From JBBRSD01 sp038245725 (GTDB taxonomy: Bacteria; Actinomycetota; Coriobacteriia; Anaerosomatales; JAAXUF01): DNA of 64,000 nt. Shown in pieces: positions 24,213-33,223 of this stretch. The notes beneath the pieces are model-generated. The model ran no database searches, was not told the DNA's origin, and was given only the letters and a program-made list of their open reading frames with translations. Position numbers and translations under genes: made by a program. Positions within the stretch are counted from its first letter, which is position 1, and each line of letters begins with the position of its first letter. The stretch lies in contig JBBRSD010000010.1 of NCBI GenBank assembly GCA_038245725.1, positions 16,429 to 80,428 of the forward strand, read 5' to 3'.

Positions 24213-24500
24213 TCACAGATCTCGCTGCACCTCGAGCGCCGGTCGCCGAGCAGCTTGGATCGCCATCGTCGCCGCGACGAGCACACTAATCCCACCCGCG
24301 ATTGCGATACCTGCGAGGTAGGTCCACGGGACTCCCAGACTTACCTGCGGAGAATCGAACAAAGCCGGTCAGGATCTTCACGATCACGAGCGGCTCGAGC
24401 CAGCCGCCCAATGCGCCGAGCACGGCTCCAGCGAGCGCATGCGCGATCGCGAAGGTACGCCGCCGAAATCGGCCAACGCAGACGTCCTGAAGAGCAACGT
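24213..24500 (-). pseudogene. remnant of an FtsX/MacB-type ABC transporter permease
   Basis: In the minus strand the C-terminal end of a permease can be read in two frames: FAIAHALAGAVLGALGGW-LEP-LVIVKILTGF, then, after a one-base shift, FDSPQVSLGVPWTYLAG followed by AIQAARRPALEVQRDL and a stop at 24213. The membrane helix followed by A-RRPALEV is the usual FtsX-like ending. No start, ATP-binding partner or upstream part is present, so I read this as a decayed fragment. It explains an otherwise empty stretch of about 450 bases. Confidence 0.6.
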
Positions 24501-24645
24501 CTGCCCAGCGGTCGTCTGGCGCCCCAGGCGCGCGGTACGGCGTCCTCTCATCTTCTTCTCATGCCCCCTGCGCTAAACCTAGGAGAACGCGGAGGCCGGA
24601 GGATCGCGGTGGCCTCATCTTCAGGCAAGCACGGAGAGGACGAAC

Positions 24646-25878
24646 ATGGCCCAACGCCTCGCTGGTGACAGGCTCGGCACGCGGCGCAATGCCAGAACTA
24701 CTGCGACCGATAGCGGTCGCTCATATCCACCAGTCACTTTTCGGCCCCGAGCGGCGCGGCATGGCTGGGAGCCGCCACGACATGGCGCTCATCCAATCCG
24801 GTGGTTCGTTGCGGCGGCACTCGCTCTCCTGCTAGCCGTGCCTCTGAGTTCGTTCGGACGCGCGATGACGGGGCCTTCCAGCCTCTCTCTGCCGATACGA
24901 GTCGTGGAGTGGGCGCGCGACAGCGGTGGAGAGGGCTTGGTGAACGCGGCGGAGCACGCCTACTACACCATCACGGCTCCGAAGGCGGGCGGGCCGAGTC
25001 TGAGCCAGCTGCCGGACATCGGTCAGGGCGGCCCTGCCGGCGCGCTTTCAGCGACTCCGCCGCACATCTCGCTCGCCATCCCGAGGGCACTGCACGGCGA
25101 GGGCGTGTGGCGGCGCGCAAGCAAGACATTCGCTGGCATGCAGCCGATCCTCGTCACGGTATTCCGCCCGGAGGCGGCCTACCCACGCCAACTCGCCTAT
25201 GTCGCGTGGATGAACAGGTCGATGACGCATATGGAGCTCTACGCCGGCAGGGTGCGACCTCCGATGTCTGGTTCGCGTGGGCCGATGGACGTGCCCAGAG
25301 CGCTCCGTTCCCACCTTGTCGCGACATTCAACAGCGGCTTCGTCTACAAAGACTGCAAGGGTGGTTTCGCGATACACGGGAGGACGATCCTGCCAATGGC
25401 GAGCGGACAGGGCACCCTCATTGAGCGCACAGACGGCACCATGGACGTGCAGAAGTGGAGCGGCGGGTCCGCCGTCGCGTCCGATGTCGTGCTCGCACGG
25501 CAGAACCTGCCGCTGATCGTAGACGGCGGTCGACTGAATCCAACGCTTGGGGATGGCTCGAGGTGGGGCGCGACCCTGGGAAATGCGGTGCGGGTTTGGC
25601 GCACGGCCGTGGGGGTCGACTCTCTCGGCAACCTCATCTATCTGGCGGCGCCCGGACAGACCGCCGCCAGCCTCGCCGCCGCGATGATTCGGGCTGGCGC
25701 CGTGCGCGCGATGCAGATGGACATCAACGCTTACTGGCCGTCCTTCATCACGTATGGCCGACCGGGTGGCAGAAGCCCGGACAAACTCGTCCCGAACGCG
25801 AACCAACCTGCGACGCGGTACTTGCACCCCGACGACACCGATTTCTTCGCCGTTTACGCAGCCCCGGCGGCCCGATAG
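24646..25878 (+). CDS. phosphodiester glycosidase (NAGPA-like) family protein
   Basis: A 410-residue protein; ATG 24646 has GGAGAGG upstream. A long basic N-terminal region precedes one transmembrane or uncleaved signal helix (about 52-70, WFVAAALALLLAVPLSSF). The rest carries the NAGPA-type fold: VATFNSGFVYKDCKGGFAIHG, NLPLIVDGGRLNP, TAVGVDSLGNLIYLA and MQMDINAYWPSFITYG. Characterised members remove GlcNAc from phosphodiesters; bacterial ones are poorly known and may act on cell-wall polymers. No neighbouring wall genes, so the substrate is unknown. Confidence 0.85.
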   Translation: MAQRLAGDRLGTRRNARTTATDSGRSYPPVTFRPRAARHGWEPPRHGAHPIRWFVAAALALLLAVPLSSFGRAMTGPSSLSLPIRVVEWARDSGGEGLVNAAEHAYYTITAPKAGGPSLSQLPDIGQGGPAGALSATPPHISLAIPRALHGEGVWRRASKTFAGMQPILVTVFRPEAAYPRQLAYVAWMNRSMTHMELYAGRVRPPMSGSRGPMDVPRALRSHLVATFNSGFVYKDCKGGFAIHGRTILPMASGQGTLIERTDGTMDVQKWSGGSAVASDVVLARQNLPLIVDGGRLNPTLGDGSRWGATLGNAVRVWRTAVGVDSLGNLIYLAAPGQTAASLAAAMIRAGAVRAMQMDINAYWPSFITYGRPGGRSPDKLVPNANQPATRYLHPDDTDFFAVYAAPAAR

Positions 25879-26030
25879 ACGCCCTATCACTCCCGATCGA
25901 GGCGGGGATCGCGGAGATGGCTCACAACTGCGATCGTAGCGGCAGCTCGGCGGCTTTACGCTTCGCCCCAGCGCGGGTACCATATCCACTCGCGCACACC
26001 TGCACCGCACGAAGCCGCACGCGCGCATAC

Positions 26031-26124
26031 GGAGAGCTGGCCGAGTCGGTCGAAGGCGCTCGCCTGCTAAGCGAGTAAGGGGGTAAAGCTCCCTTCGAGG
26101 GTTCGAATCCCTCGCTCTCCGCCA
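26031..26124 (+). tRNA. tRNA-Ser(GCU)
   Basis: A 94-base class II tRNA. Acceptor GGAGAGC/GCTCTCC, discriminator G, CCA encoded. The anticodon stem CTCGC/GCGAG encloses CTGCTAA, giving anticodon GCU. It has a long variable arm and a GGTTCGAATCC T-arm. Confidence 0.95.
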
Positions 26125-26208
26125 TTTGACATGAACCCGTCACGGGATCGGCGCAGATTGACAGCGCCGTTCAACGATGGCAGGATACCAAAGCCCTTCG
26201 GGGCAAAC

Positions 26209-26285
26209 GCGCCTTTACCTCAGCTGGATAGAGGGCCTGACTACGAATCAGGACGTCGCAGGTTCGAATCCTGCAAGGCGCGCCA
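26209..26285 (+). tRNA. tRNA-Arg(ACG)
   Basis: A 77-base tRNA with acceptor GCGCCTT/AAGGCGC, discriminator G and CCA. The anticodon stem CCTGA/TCAGG encloses CTACGAA, giving anticodon ACG, the usual TadA substrate. It is followed directly by a strong terminator. Confidence 0.95.
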
Positions 26286-26295
26286 CGAATATGCG

Positions 26296-26321
26296 CGGCC
26301 TCCCCTCGGGGAGGCCGTTTT
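26296..26321 (+). terminator. rho-independent terminator after tRNA-Arg
   Basis: CGGCCTCCC pairs with GGGAGGCCG, with a short loop, then TTTT. A textbook intrinsic terminator 11 bases after the tRNA. Confidence 0.9.
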
Positions 26322-26411
26322 GCGTTGCGGCACCGAAGGGCCGGGCCCGCTCGCGGGCGACGGGGGGAATACACCCATCATCGAACGCCCGCGCAAGAGA
26401 CAAGCCGAGGC

Positions 26412-27815
26412 ATGAACAATCACAGCCGGAAGAGCGAATACACATCGAAGCGAGTGGTCACCACCTACGTGACCACGAACGCCCTGTTCACACTGTCCAC
26501 CTCGCTTATCTGGGCGATCAACACGCTCTTTCTGCTCTCGGCGGGACTCTCGCTCCCGATGGTCTTCGTCGTCAATGCCACGTTCACGGCAGCGCAGATG
26601 ATCTGCGAGGTTCCGACCGGCGTCATCGCAGACACCCTTGGCCGCAAGATGTCGTTTCTTCTGTCAGTTGGAACCTTGATGCTCTCAACGATCATCTACG
26701 TGCTGGCCGCCCAGCTGCACTGGGGCGTGCCGGGCTTCATCGTCGGAAGCGTCATCATCGGACTCGGCTACACCTTCCAGACCGGCGCCGTCGATGCCTG
26801 GATGGTCGACGCGCTTTCCGAGACCGGCTTGGAGGGCTCGAGTGAGGAAGCTCTCGCTCGGGTCTTCGCGCTTTCGGGCGGGGTGTCTGGTGCCGTGCTC
26901 GTGGTGGGTCCGCTGCTCGGCGGTCTGCTCGGCCAGGTGAGCTTGTACTTGCCGTACTACCTGCGGGCGGGAGCGCTCGGGCTGACGTTCATCGCGGTAG
27001 TCGTGATGATGCGCGAGGTCGGGTTCACGCCGCGGAAGCTGACACTCGGGACGTTCGCAGCCGAGACAAGGGCGATCGGAGGCGCGGGAGTCAGGCACGG
27101 ATGGCGCAACCGGGTCATCCGCCCGCTGCTCTGGATCTCCGCCGTGCAGGGGCTCTTCTTCGCTTACGGCTTCTACTCCCTCTCACCGTACCTGCTCGAA
27201 CTCCTCGGCAGGAACTACATCTGGCTCACCGGCGCGGTGTTCTCGGCGTTCTCGCTCGCGAGCATCCTGGGCAACTTCTCGATCCGATGGGGCGTCATGA
27301 AGCGCCGAGACGGTTCGGCGCGATCGGCACCGAAGGCACTCGCGGCGATGGGGCTGGCACTCGCGGCGATCATCGGGCTCATCGGCGTCGCGGGAATGGT
27401 GGCGCCTCGCATGATGGGCGCGGGACTCGTGCCGTTCTTCATCGTCGCGGCGCTGTGGGTGGGCGTCGGCTTCCTCTTCGGCATTGCAGGGCCTGTAGGC
27501 TCGTCCTACATCAACCAGCACATCCCGTCGGCCCAGCGCGCCACAGTGCTCTCGCTCAGCTCGCTGTTCGGGGATGGCGGCGGCGTCGTGGGGCAGCCCG
27601 TCTTCGGGTACGCGGCGGCAGGCTTCGGAATCGCGCCGACCTGGCTCGTGAGCGGCTTCCTCATGCTCGCCGTCGCGCCGCTGTACCGCATGAGCGGCCG
27701 CGCGGCCGAGAAGATCGGGCCACCGACGGCGTCTGAGCCCCAGCCCGGGGCCGGCGGCGTCCCCGAAATCAGCCCGCACGATATCGCAGCCGTCGGCGCG
27801 GAGCGCGAGAGCTGA
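26412..27815 (+). CDS. MFS transporter
   Basis: A 467-residue 12-helix transporter from ATG 26412 (CCGAGG upstream). The MFS signature after TM2 is GVIADTLGRKMSFL. The protein has TNALFTLSTSLIWAINTLFLL in TM1 and a long cytosolic end rich in Pro/Gly/Glu. It resembles drug- or metabolite-efflux permeases of the DHA1 type, but no substrate can be inferred. Transcribed alone. Confidence 0.88.
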   Translation: MNNHSRKSEYTSKRVVTTYVTTNALFTLSTSLIWAINTLFLLSAGLSLPMVFVVNATFTAAQMICEVPTGVIADTLGRKMSFLLSVGTLMLSTIIYVLAAQLHWGVPGFIVGSVIIGLGYTFQTGAVDAWMVDALSETGLEGSSEEALARVFALSGGVSGAVLVVGPLLGGLLGQVSLYLPYYLRAGALGLTFIAVVVMMREVGFTPRKLTLGTFAAETRAIGGAGVRHGWRNRVIRPLLWISAVQGLFFAYGFYSLSPYLLELLGRNYIWLTGAVFSAFSLASILGNFSIRWGVMKRRDGSARSAPKALAAMGLALAAIIGLIGVAGMVAPRMMGAGLVPFFIVAALWVGVGFLFGIAGPVGSSYINQHIPSAQRATVLSLSSLFGDGGGVVGQPVFGYAAAGFGIAPTWLVSGFLMLAVAPLYRMSGRAAEKIGPPTASEPQPGAGGVPEISPHDIAAVGAERES

Positions 27816-27918
27816 CCGAGAGACCCCGCCGAGAACCGTCAGCGCCGACGAGGCGTCTTACGGGTACTGACCAAGACGACGTGCGTCCCGCACGCGTGCG
27901 ACGTGAAGGAGAACGGCG

Positions 27919-28641
27919 ATGGCACTCAGGAACAGGCGAACCGCGGTCGCGGTGCTCACGGCGTTCGCAATCGCGCTCGTCGCACTTGTCGGATGCACGA
28001 GGGTCGTCACCGCCCCGGCGGGCTCGGCCGCCAATACCGTGACCGCGTCAGGCACCGGCACTGTGCAGGCCACGCCTGACACGGCGCTGATGTCGTTCGG
28101 TGTCACCGTGAACAACGCCAACGCCAAGACTGCGCTCGACGACGCCTCGAAGATCGCCTCGCAGATAACTTCCGCCGTTCAGAAGCCGGGCGTCGCGCTC
28201 AAGGACATACAAACGCAGAACGTGAGCGTCTTCCCGCAGACGACCGGCCAGGGCGGCAAGCAGATCATCACGAGCTACCAGGCCTCTCTCTCCATCCAGG
28301 TGAAGGTGCGCGACATCGGCAAGCTCGGTGACGTCATCACGGCGGCGAACGCTGGCGGCGCGAACAGCATCAACGGGCCGTCCTTCACCGTCGCCGACCC
28401 CGCCCCCTTCCGAGCCAAGGCGATCGAGAAGGCCGTAGCGGACGCGCGCAAGAGCGCCGAGGCGATGGCCAAGGCGGCGGGAAAGAGCGTGGGCGGCGTG
28501 CTGAGCATCAGCTCGAGTGATGCCGGCGCCCTGCCCGGCTTGGGCTTCGACACAGCCGAGGCGACCGCCAAAGGCGTCCCGATCCAGCCCGGCCAACTCG
28601 ACATCGCATCGAACGTCACCGTGATCTTCGAGCTCAAATAG
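27919..28641 (+). CDS. SIMPL-domain (DUF541) lipoprotein
   Basis: A 240-residue protein; ATG 27919 follows AAGGAGA. The signal peptide ends with LVG-C26, a lipobox. The SIMPL domain follows: VTASGTGTVQATPDTALMSFGV, DIQTQNVSVFPQ, YQASLSIQVKVRDI and AVADARKSAEAMAKAAGKSVG. Family members such as YggE are oligomeric envelope proteins tied to stress, and the activity is unknown. The LOG-like gene follows 34 bases later and may be co-transcribed. Confidence 0.9.
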   Translation: MALRNRRTAVAVLTAFAIALVALVGCTRVVTAPAGSAANTVTASGTGTVQATPDTALMSFGVTVNNANAKTALDDASKIASQITSAVQKPGVALKDIQTQNVSVFPQTTGQGGKQIITSYQASLSIQVKVRDIGKLGDVITAANAGGANSINGPSFTVADPAPFRAKAIEKAVADARKSAEAMAKAAGKSVGGVLSISSSDAGALPGLGFDTAEATAKGVPIQPGQLDIASNVTVIFELK

Positions 28642-28675
28642 CCGCGGCAGAGCAAACGTCTCGGAGGTGGAGCAC

Positions 28676-29170
28676 GTGCGGACGGTCATCGGTGTGATGG
28701 GTGGGGCATTGGCAAGCCCGGACGTGCTCGCCAACGCACGCGAACTCGGCCGCCTCATCGCGCTCGAGAAGTGGGTGCTGGTCACCGGCGGCCGCGATGC
28801 CGGCGTGATGGCCGAGGCGTCGCGAGGCGCCTCTGACGCCGGCGGCCTCGTCATCGGCGTGCTGCCCGGCGACTCGACCGAGGGCATCGCTCCCCACGTC
28901 GACGTCGCCATCCCCACCGGCATGGGCGACGCCCGCAACGCCATCAACGTACTGGCGAGCCAGGTCGTCATTGCACTGCCCGGCGGCGCCGGCACCGTCT
29001 CGGAGATCGCGCTCGCCCTGAAGAGCTGCCGCCCCGTCGTCCTTCTCGGCTTCCCGCTGGGCACGCCGTTCGAGCGCTACTACATGACCGGACGCCTCGT
29101 CGACGCCGAGACCCCCGCCGATGCGGTTGCGATCGCGACCTCGTTCCTCTCCGACAAAGAACTCGCGTAA
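28676..29170 (+). CDS. TIGR00725-family LOG-like Rossmann protein
   Basis: A 164-residue protein. GTG 28676 is preferred because GGAGGT sits 7 bases upstream. It has a Rossmann nucleotide-binding start (TVIGVMGGALASP), VLVTGGRDAGVMAEASRGA, and the LOG-type signature PGGAGTVSEIALAL (cf. PGGxGTxxE). Relatives include cytokinin-activating phosphoribohydrolases and nucleotide hydrolases. The TIGR00725 group itself is uncharacterised. Confidence 0.88.
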   Translation: MRTVIGVMGGALASPDVLANARELGRLIALEKWVLVTGGRDAGVMAEASRGASDAGGLVIGVLPGDSTEGIAPHVDVAIPTGMGDARNAINVLASQVVIALPGGAGTVSEIALALKSCRPVVLLGFPLGTPFERYYMTGRLVDAETPADAVAIATSFLSDKELA

Positions 29171-29453
29171 GCCTCGCCGAGACCGGGCATTGCCAGTGCT
29201 GCGCGTCCGAGACTCCGCTGGCCGAAGCCTGCCGCGCGGTTACCGACATTTTCCACTCTCGTGCTTGCCCGAGCGCAGCACCTCTGCCTACGATGAACCG
29301 GTCTCAGGTGACCGGTCCTCTTGGCCCGAGACGTGCAGGGGTAGGGTCGTGCCAAGCCGCGCCGGGGCGGACGCGGGGCGGATTCGTCACGTCGGCTCGA
29401 ACACAGGCGTCTCGGATCACCTCATCAACGCTGCTACCGTGTTGGAGGCAACC
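29171..29453. other. intergenic region, no gene seen
   Basis: About 280 bases between the LOG-like gene and the Cys-rich protein, both on the plus strand. I find no plausible coding frame, tRNA or strong hairpin. A promoter for the downstream gene presumably lies here. Confidence 0.4.
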
Positions 29454-29717
29454 ATGTCTACGTGCAAGTACACCGGCATATGCGCATTCTTCACAGATGC
29501 GGTGGGCTACTCACCCGATCTCTGGGAAGAGATGAAAGCCATCTACTGTCATGGTGACTGGAAGACCTGTGCGCGACTCGAAGCGGCCGGGTTCCTGGCG
29601 CTCGAGGACATCCCGGACGAACTCCTGCCAAGCGACTTCGGGCGCGTCAAGGAACTCGCCCGGAGCGCCGAGGCTGCGCACACTCCCCCCACGACGCTCG
29701 AGACTGAACGCCTGTAG
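29454..29717 (+). CDS. small cysteine-rich protein
   Basis: An 87-residue cytosolic protein; ATG 29454 has GGAGG 6 bases upstream. Four Cys occur in two pairs: C-KYTGI-C-AFF near the start and Y-C-HGDWKT-C-ARL in the middle. A similar C-x5-C-FF … YC-x6-C-AR pattern appears in small stand-alone proteins and at the ends of sensor proteins in anaerobes; a metal or Fe-S cluster is possible but not shown. The tail is acidic and Thr/Pro-rich. Confidence 0.7.
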   Translation: MSTCKYTGICAFFTDAVGYSPDLWEEMKAIYCHGDWKTCARLEAAGFLALEDIPDELLPSDFGRVKELARSAEAAHTPPTTLETERL

Positions 29718-29756
29718 CTCGTCCACGAGGCGTCGCCTGTGGGTCGGAGCCGCAGC

Positions 29757-32171
29757 CTAGCGGCGCGGGCCTCCGCCGGGCCCAAGACCGTGCCCTCCGA
29801 ACGCGTTGCGCATCGCTGTGAGCACCTTGCCCGCGTAGCTGGGGACCTTCTCGGACTGCTCGCGGAATGCGAGCGATCCGCTGATGATCGGTAGCGGAAC
29901 TCCCAGGTCACGCGCGGTCTCGATCGTCCATGCGCCTTCGCCCGTATGCCCCACGATCCCGCTCACGCCCTCCAGGTCGCTTCCAAGCTCCGCGAACGCC
30001 TCGCCGAGCCACCCCACGAGCCGCGACTCGACGACGCTTCCGTGCTGGTAGACCGCGGTGACCTCCTCGAGATCGAGATCGAACGGGCCGTCATGCATGA
30101 CTTGGAACCCCTCGGCGATCGCCTGCATCATGCCGTACTCGATACCGTTGTGGACCATCTTCACGAAGTGGCCGGCGCCGTGCCCGTCGAAGAAACGATA
30201 GCCGCCCGGCAGCGCCACATCGGCGAACATCGCTTCACTCGCCGAGAAGACCTCGGGGTCGCCGCCGATCATCAGGCACGCCCCGTTGCGCGCGCCTGCG
30301 GGGCCGCCGCTCGTGCCGCAGTCGAGGAAGTGGATGCCGAGCTCAGCGAGACGCTCGGCGCGCGGCGCCGCGTCGCGCCAGAAGCTGTTGCCGCCGTCGA
30401 TGACGGTGTCGCCTGGTGCGAGCAGCTCGGCAAGGCCCCCCGAGCCCTCACCGTCGGCTCCGAACAGCAGCGCATCCACGGGTGCGCCCTCGGGCACCAT
30501 CAGCCAGATGACGCGCGGCGTCGGCAACTCGGCGGCCAGCTCCCGCAGGGTCGGCGCCGGCAGCAGCCCGTCGGCGGCCATCGCCGTCGCGACCTCGCCG
30601 TGCCGGTTCCACCCGACGACGCGCCACCCGTTGTCGAGCAGGTTGCGAGCAAGCCCGGCGCCCATCTTGCCGAGGCCGGCCACGCCCACCGCCCCTCGCC
30701 TGCCACGAGCGGCCATCGCCTCCTGGGCCCTGGCCACGATCTCCGAAGTGTCCGGCGCGTACTTCGCGAGCGGAACGAGCCCGGCTTCCCAGCCGTCCAC
30801 GATTGGATCGATGAAGCGCCAGCCGGCATCGATCTCACGGGTCGAGACGAACAGCGTCTGGTCGCCCTCGAACGCGTCGTAGAGAAGCTTCGCGTACTCC
30901 TCGACGTACTGGGCCTTCTCGGACTTCTCGTAGAGGAAGAAGCTGAAGGTTCGTTCCTCGAGCTCGTCCTCGAAGCCAGGCTTCTTCGCGTAGAAGACGA
31001 TCTCGATGCGGTCTGACGGCTCCAGCGTGAAGACGATGCGGTTCGTGAAGGTCTGCTCGGGGTCGCACATGATGCAGGAATCCGGACGACGCATCGTGAC
31101 GGTGATGTCCTTGCGAGCCTCGCCCATGCGCTTGCCGGACTGCATCGTGACTGGCACACCCGCCCACCGCGTGCCGGTCAGGTGGGTGCGAACCAGGAAG
31201 TACGTTTCCGTCTCGGAATCGACCGCTACTCCTTTGATGTCGCGGAAGCCCTCGGACTGCGCGCGGAAGGTGCTGTCGGCGACCTCGCCGGTCGTCATCG
31301 GCCTGAGCGATTCGATGAGCGTCGCGCGAGCGTCGCGGATGTCGTCAGCGGCCGAGGACGCCGGCTGCTCCATTGCCACGAGCGCGAGCATCTGCAGCAA
31401 GTGGTTCTGACCGACGTCGCGCAACGCCCCGACAGCGTCGTAGAACGCGCCGCGCTTCTCGGCGCCGATCGATTCGAGGAGCGTGATGTCGATCGACTCG
31501 ATGGCCTCGCGGTTCCACTCGCACTCGAAGAGGTTGTTCGTGAAGCGGAAGTTCATGATGCCCTGGAGCATCTCTTTGGCGAGGTAGTGGTCGATGCGGT
31601 AGATCTGCTCCTCTCGGAAGAGGCTGCCGAGAAGGGTGTCGAGGTCGCGCGCCGTGTCGCGGTCGTCGCCGAACGGCTTCTCCACGAGCACGCGCGTCCA
31701 GCCGGTCAGGTCGCTGCACTCGATCGTAAGCCCGCTGGTCGCGAGGTTGCGGAAGATCAGCTCGTAGTTCTCCGGCGGCACCGCAAGGTAGAAGAGCTTG
31801 TTGGCGCATACGCCCCACTCGGTCTGGATACGCCCGAGATGCTTCAGCGTGTCCGCATAGGCGGCCGCGTCATGGAACTCGCCCGGCTGGTACTCGAAGA
31901 GTTCGAGGAATGCCTCGACGTCGGCCGGATCGGCGTGGGCCGCGCGCTCGGCAAGGATGCCCCGGACGTGGGCGCGCAGCTCCTCGTTGCCCCATTCGCG
32001 TCGACCGAACCCTACGACCCTCAGCTTGTGCGGCAGCTGTCCTTTCTGCCGCAGGTGATAGAGGGACGGCACGACCTTGCGCGCCATGAGATCGCCGGTG
32101 GGGCCGAAGACGACGAGGATGGTGGGTGCGAGTTCGGCGCGCGTCGCTATGGTGTGCTCCTGCGCTGACAT
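29757..32171 (-). CDS. zwf-gnd: fused glucose-6-phosphate dehydrogenase / 6-phosphogluconate dehydrogenase
   Basis: An 804-residue single frame joining two consecutive oxidative pentose-phosphate enzymes. ATG 32171 has GAGAG upstream. Residues about 15-485 are Zwf: VVFGPTGDLMARKVVPSLYHL, LVEKPFG and the substrate motif RIDHYLAKEMLQG. From about residue 494 a short-type 6PGDH begins: VGVAGLGKMGAGLARNLL, VIDGGNSFWRDA, GTSGGPAGARNGACLMIGGD and KMVHNGIEYGMMQAIAEGF, about 310 residues, like the NAD-preferring YqeC/GndA group. The enzyme would oxidise G6P to 6-phosphogluconolactone and 6-phosphogluconate to ribulose-5-phosphate. No lactonase gene is adjacent. Confidence 0.95.
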   Translation of the reverse strand: MSAQEHTIATRAELAPTILVVFGPTGDLMARKVVPSLYHLRQKGQLPHKLRVVGFGRREWGNEELRAHVRGILAERAAHADPADVEAFLELFEYQPGEFHDAAAYADTLKHLGRIQTEWGVCANKLFYLAVPPENYELIFRNLATSGLTIECSDLTGWTRVLVEKPFGDDRDTARDLDTLLGSLFREEQIYRIDHYLAKEMLQGIMNFRFTNNLFECEWNREAIESIDITLLESIGAEKRGAFYDAVGALRDVGQNHLLQMLALVAMEQPASSAADDIRDARATLIESLRPMTTGEVADSTFRAQSEGFRDIKGVAVDSETETYFLVRTHLTGTRWAGVPVTMQSGKRMGEARKDITVTMRRPDSCIMCDPEQTFTNRIVFTLEPSDRIEIVFYAKKPGFEDELEERTFSFFLYEKSEKAQYVEEYAKLLYDAFEGDQTLFVSTREIDAGWRFIDPIVDGWEAGLVPLAKYAPDTSEIVARAQEAMAARGRRGAVGVAGLGKMGAGLARNLLDNGWRVVGWNRHGEVATAMAADGLLPAPTLRELAAELPTPRVIWLMVPEGAPVDALLFGADGEGSGGLAELLAPGDTVIDGGNSFWRDAAPRAERLAELGIHFLDCGTSGGPAGARNGACLMIGGDPEVFSASEAMFADVALPGGYRFFDGHGAGHFVKMVHNGIEYGMMQAIAEGFQVMHDGPFDLDLEEVTAVYQHGSVVESRLVGWLGEAFAELGSDLEGVSGIVGHTGEGAWTIETARDLGVPLPIISGSLAFREQSEKVPSYAGKVLTAMRNAFGGHGLGPGGGPRR

Positions 32172-32345
32172 GAGGATTCGCTCTCTCGGGATGACGGGAT
32201 GTACGCAGGGAATATGCCCAGCCGGAGGCGCAAGACGCACAGAACGCGGCTCACCCGCCGGTCCGGCGCAGGCGTTGCTGGCCTCACGACCGGGGAATCC
32301 TCATCATGGAAGCGCGACCGCACCGCCTATTCCCGGAGGCCCACC

Positions 32346-33137
32346 CTGCCCCGCATCATCGACATCCACACCCACGCGTGGCCCGACGGCGTCGCCGAGA
32401 AGGCCGTTGCGTCGCTCACGAGCAAGGGGACGCTCACGCCGTCTTACGACGGCACGATCGCCGGGCTTCTCGGCGACATGGAGCGGACCGGAGTCGACGT
32501 GTCGGTCATACAGCCGGTGGCGACCAAGGCGCGCCAGGTAACCGGCATCAACGACTGGGTCGCGTCGATCGCGAGCTCGCGCGTGGTGCCGTTCGGCGCG
32601 ATGCATCCGGACCTCGAGGACCCGGCCGATGAGATCGCGCGGATGGCCTCGCTCGGACTTCGAGGCTTCAAGATGCACCCCGAGCACCAGTCCTTCGCCC
32701 CTGACGAGCCGCGGCTCGCGCCGGTCTACGAGGCTGCGGTCGAACACGACATGACGGTGCTGTTCCACGCGGGTCGCGACGAGCTCCACGACACGCTTCA
32801 CGGCACGCCGGAGTCGTTCGCGAACCTGCTCGACGGCTTCCCGCGGCTGCGGATCGTCCTCGCGCACCTAGGCGGATACCGCGTCTGGAACCACGTCGCC
32901 GAGGTCCTCGTCGGTCGCAACGTCTACCTCGACACCGCCTACACTCTCGGCCATCTGCCCGACGCCGACTTCGTCGAGATCGTGCACGCCCACGGTGCCG
33001 AGAAGGTGCTGTTCGGCAGCGACGGCCCGTGGACTGACGCCGCGGCCGAGATCGCGTGGCTACGCAGCCTGCCCCTGCGCGAAGGCGTCATCGACGCCGT
33101 TCTCGGCGAGAACGCGGAGCGGTTGCTCGCGCTCTGA
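32346..33137 (+). CDS. metal-dependent amidohydrolase (amidohydrolase_2 family)
   Basis: A 263-residue TIM-barrel hydrolase. It begins PRIIDIHTHAWPDG, with the metal His pair, and has GFKMHPEHQSF, a VLFHAGRD strand, LRIVLAHLGGYRVW and VLFGSDGPWTDAA with the last metal Asp. This is the pattern of decarboxylase- or lactonase-type family members. The best ribosome binding site (GGAGG, 7 bases) points to CTG 32346. ATGs at 32199 and 32214 are in frame, but the 44 or more extra residues look non-coding (Arg/Ser-rich). Substrate unknown. Confidence 0.85.
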   Translation: MPRIIDIHTHAWPDGVAEKAVASLTSKGTLTPSYDGTIAGLLGDMERTGVDVSVIQPVATKARQVTGINDWVASIASSRVVPFGAMHPDLEDPADEIARMASLGLRGFKMHPEHQSFAPDEPRLAPVYEAAVEHDMTVLFHAGRDELHDTLHGTPESFANLLDGFPRLRIVLAHLGGYRVWNHVAEVLVGRNVYLDTAYTLGHLPDADFVEIVHAHGAEKVLFGSDGPWTDAAAEIAWLRSLPLREGVIDAVLGENAERLLAL

Positions 33138-33164
33138 GAGCTCGACCGCGGCAAGCTCCACGTG

Positions 33165-33202
33165 CGTAGGGGCCGCGCCTCTTGCGAGGAACGGCCCCTA
33201 CG
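33165..33202. terminator. bidirectional terminator
   Basis: Perfect 11-bp stem (CGTAGGGGCCG with CGGCCCCTACG) between the convergent amidohydrolase and multicopper oxidase genes. Little T-run on either side. Confidence 0.65.
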
Positions 33203-33223
33203 GTATGCGCTTGTTACCCCTCG

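Noticed and set aside
24169..24645. Plus-strand frame 24141-24668 following tRNA-Ser
   Set aside because: It begins inside the tRNA and is Arg/Ser-rich; the minus strand shows the permease remnant instead.
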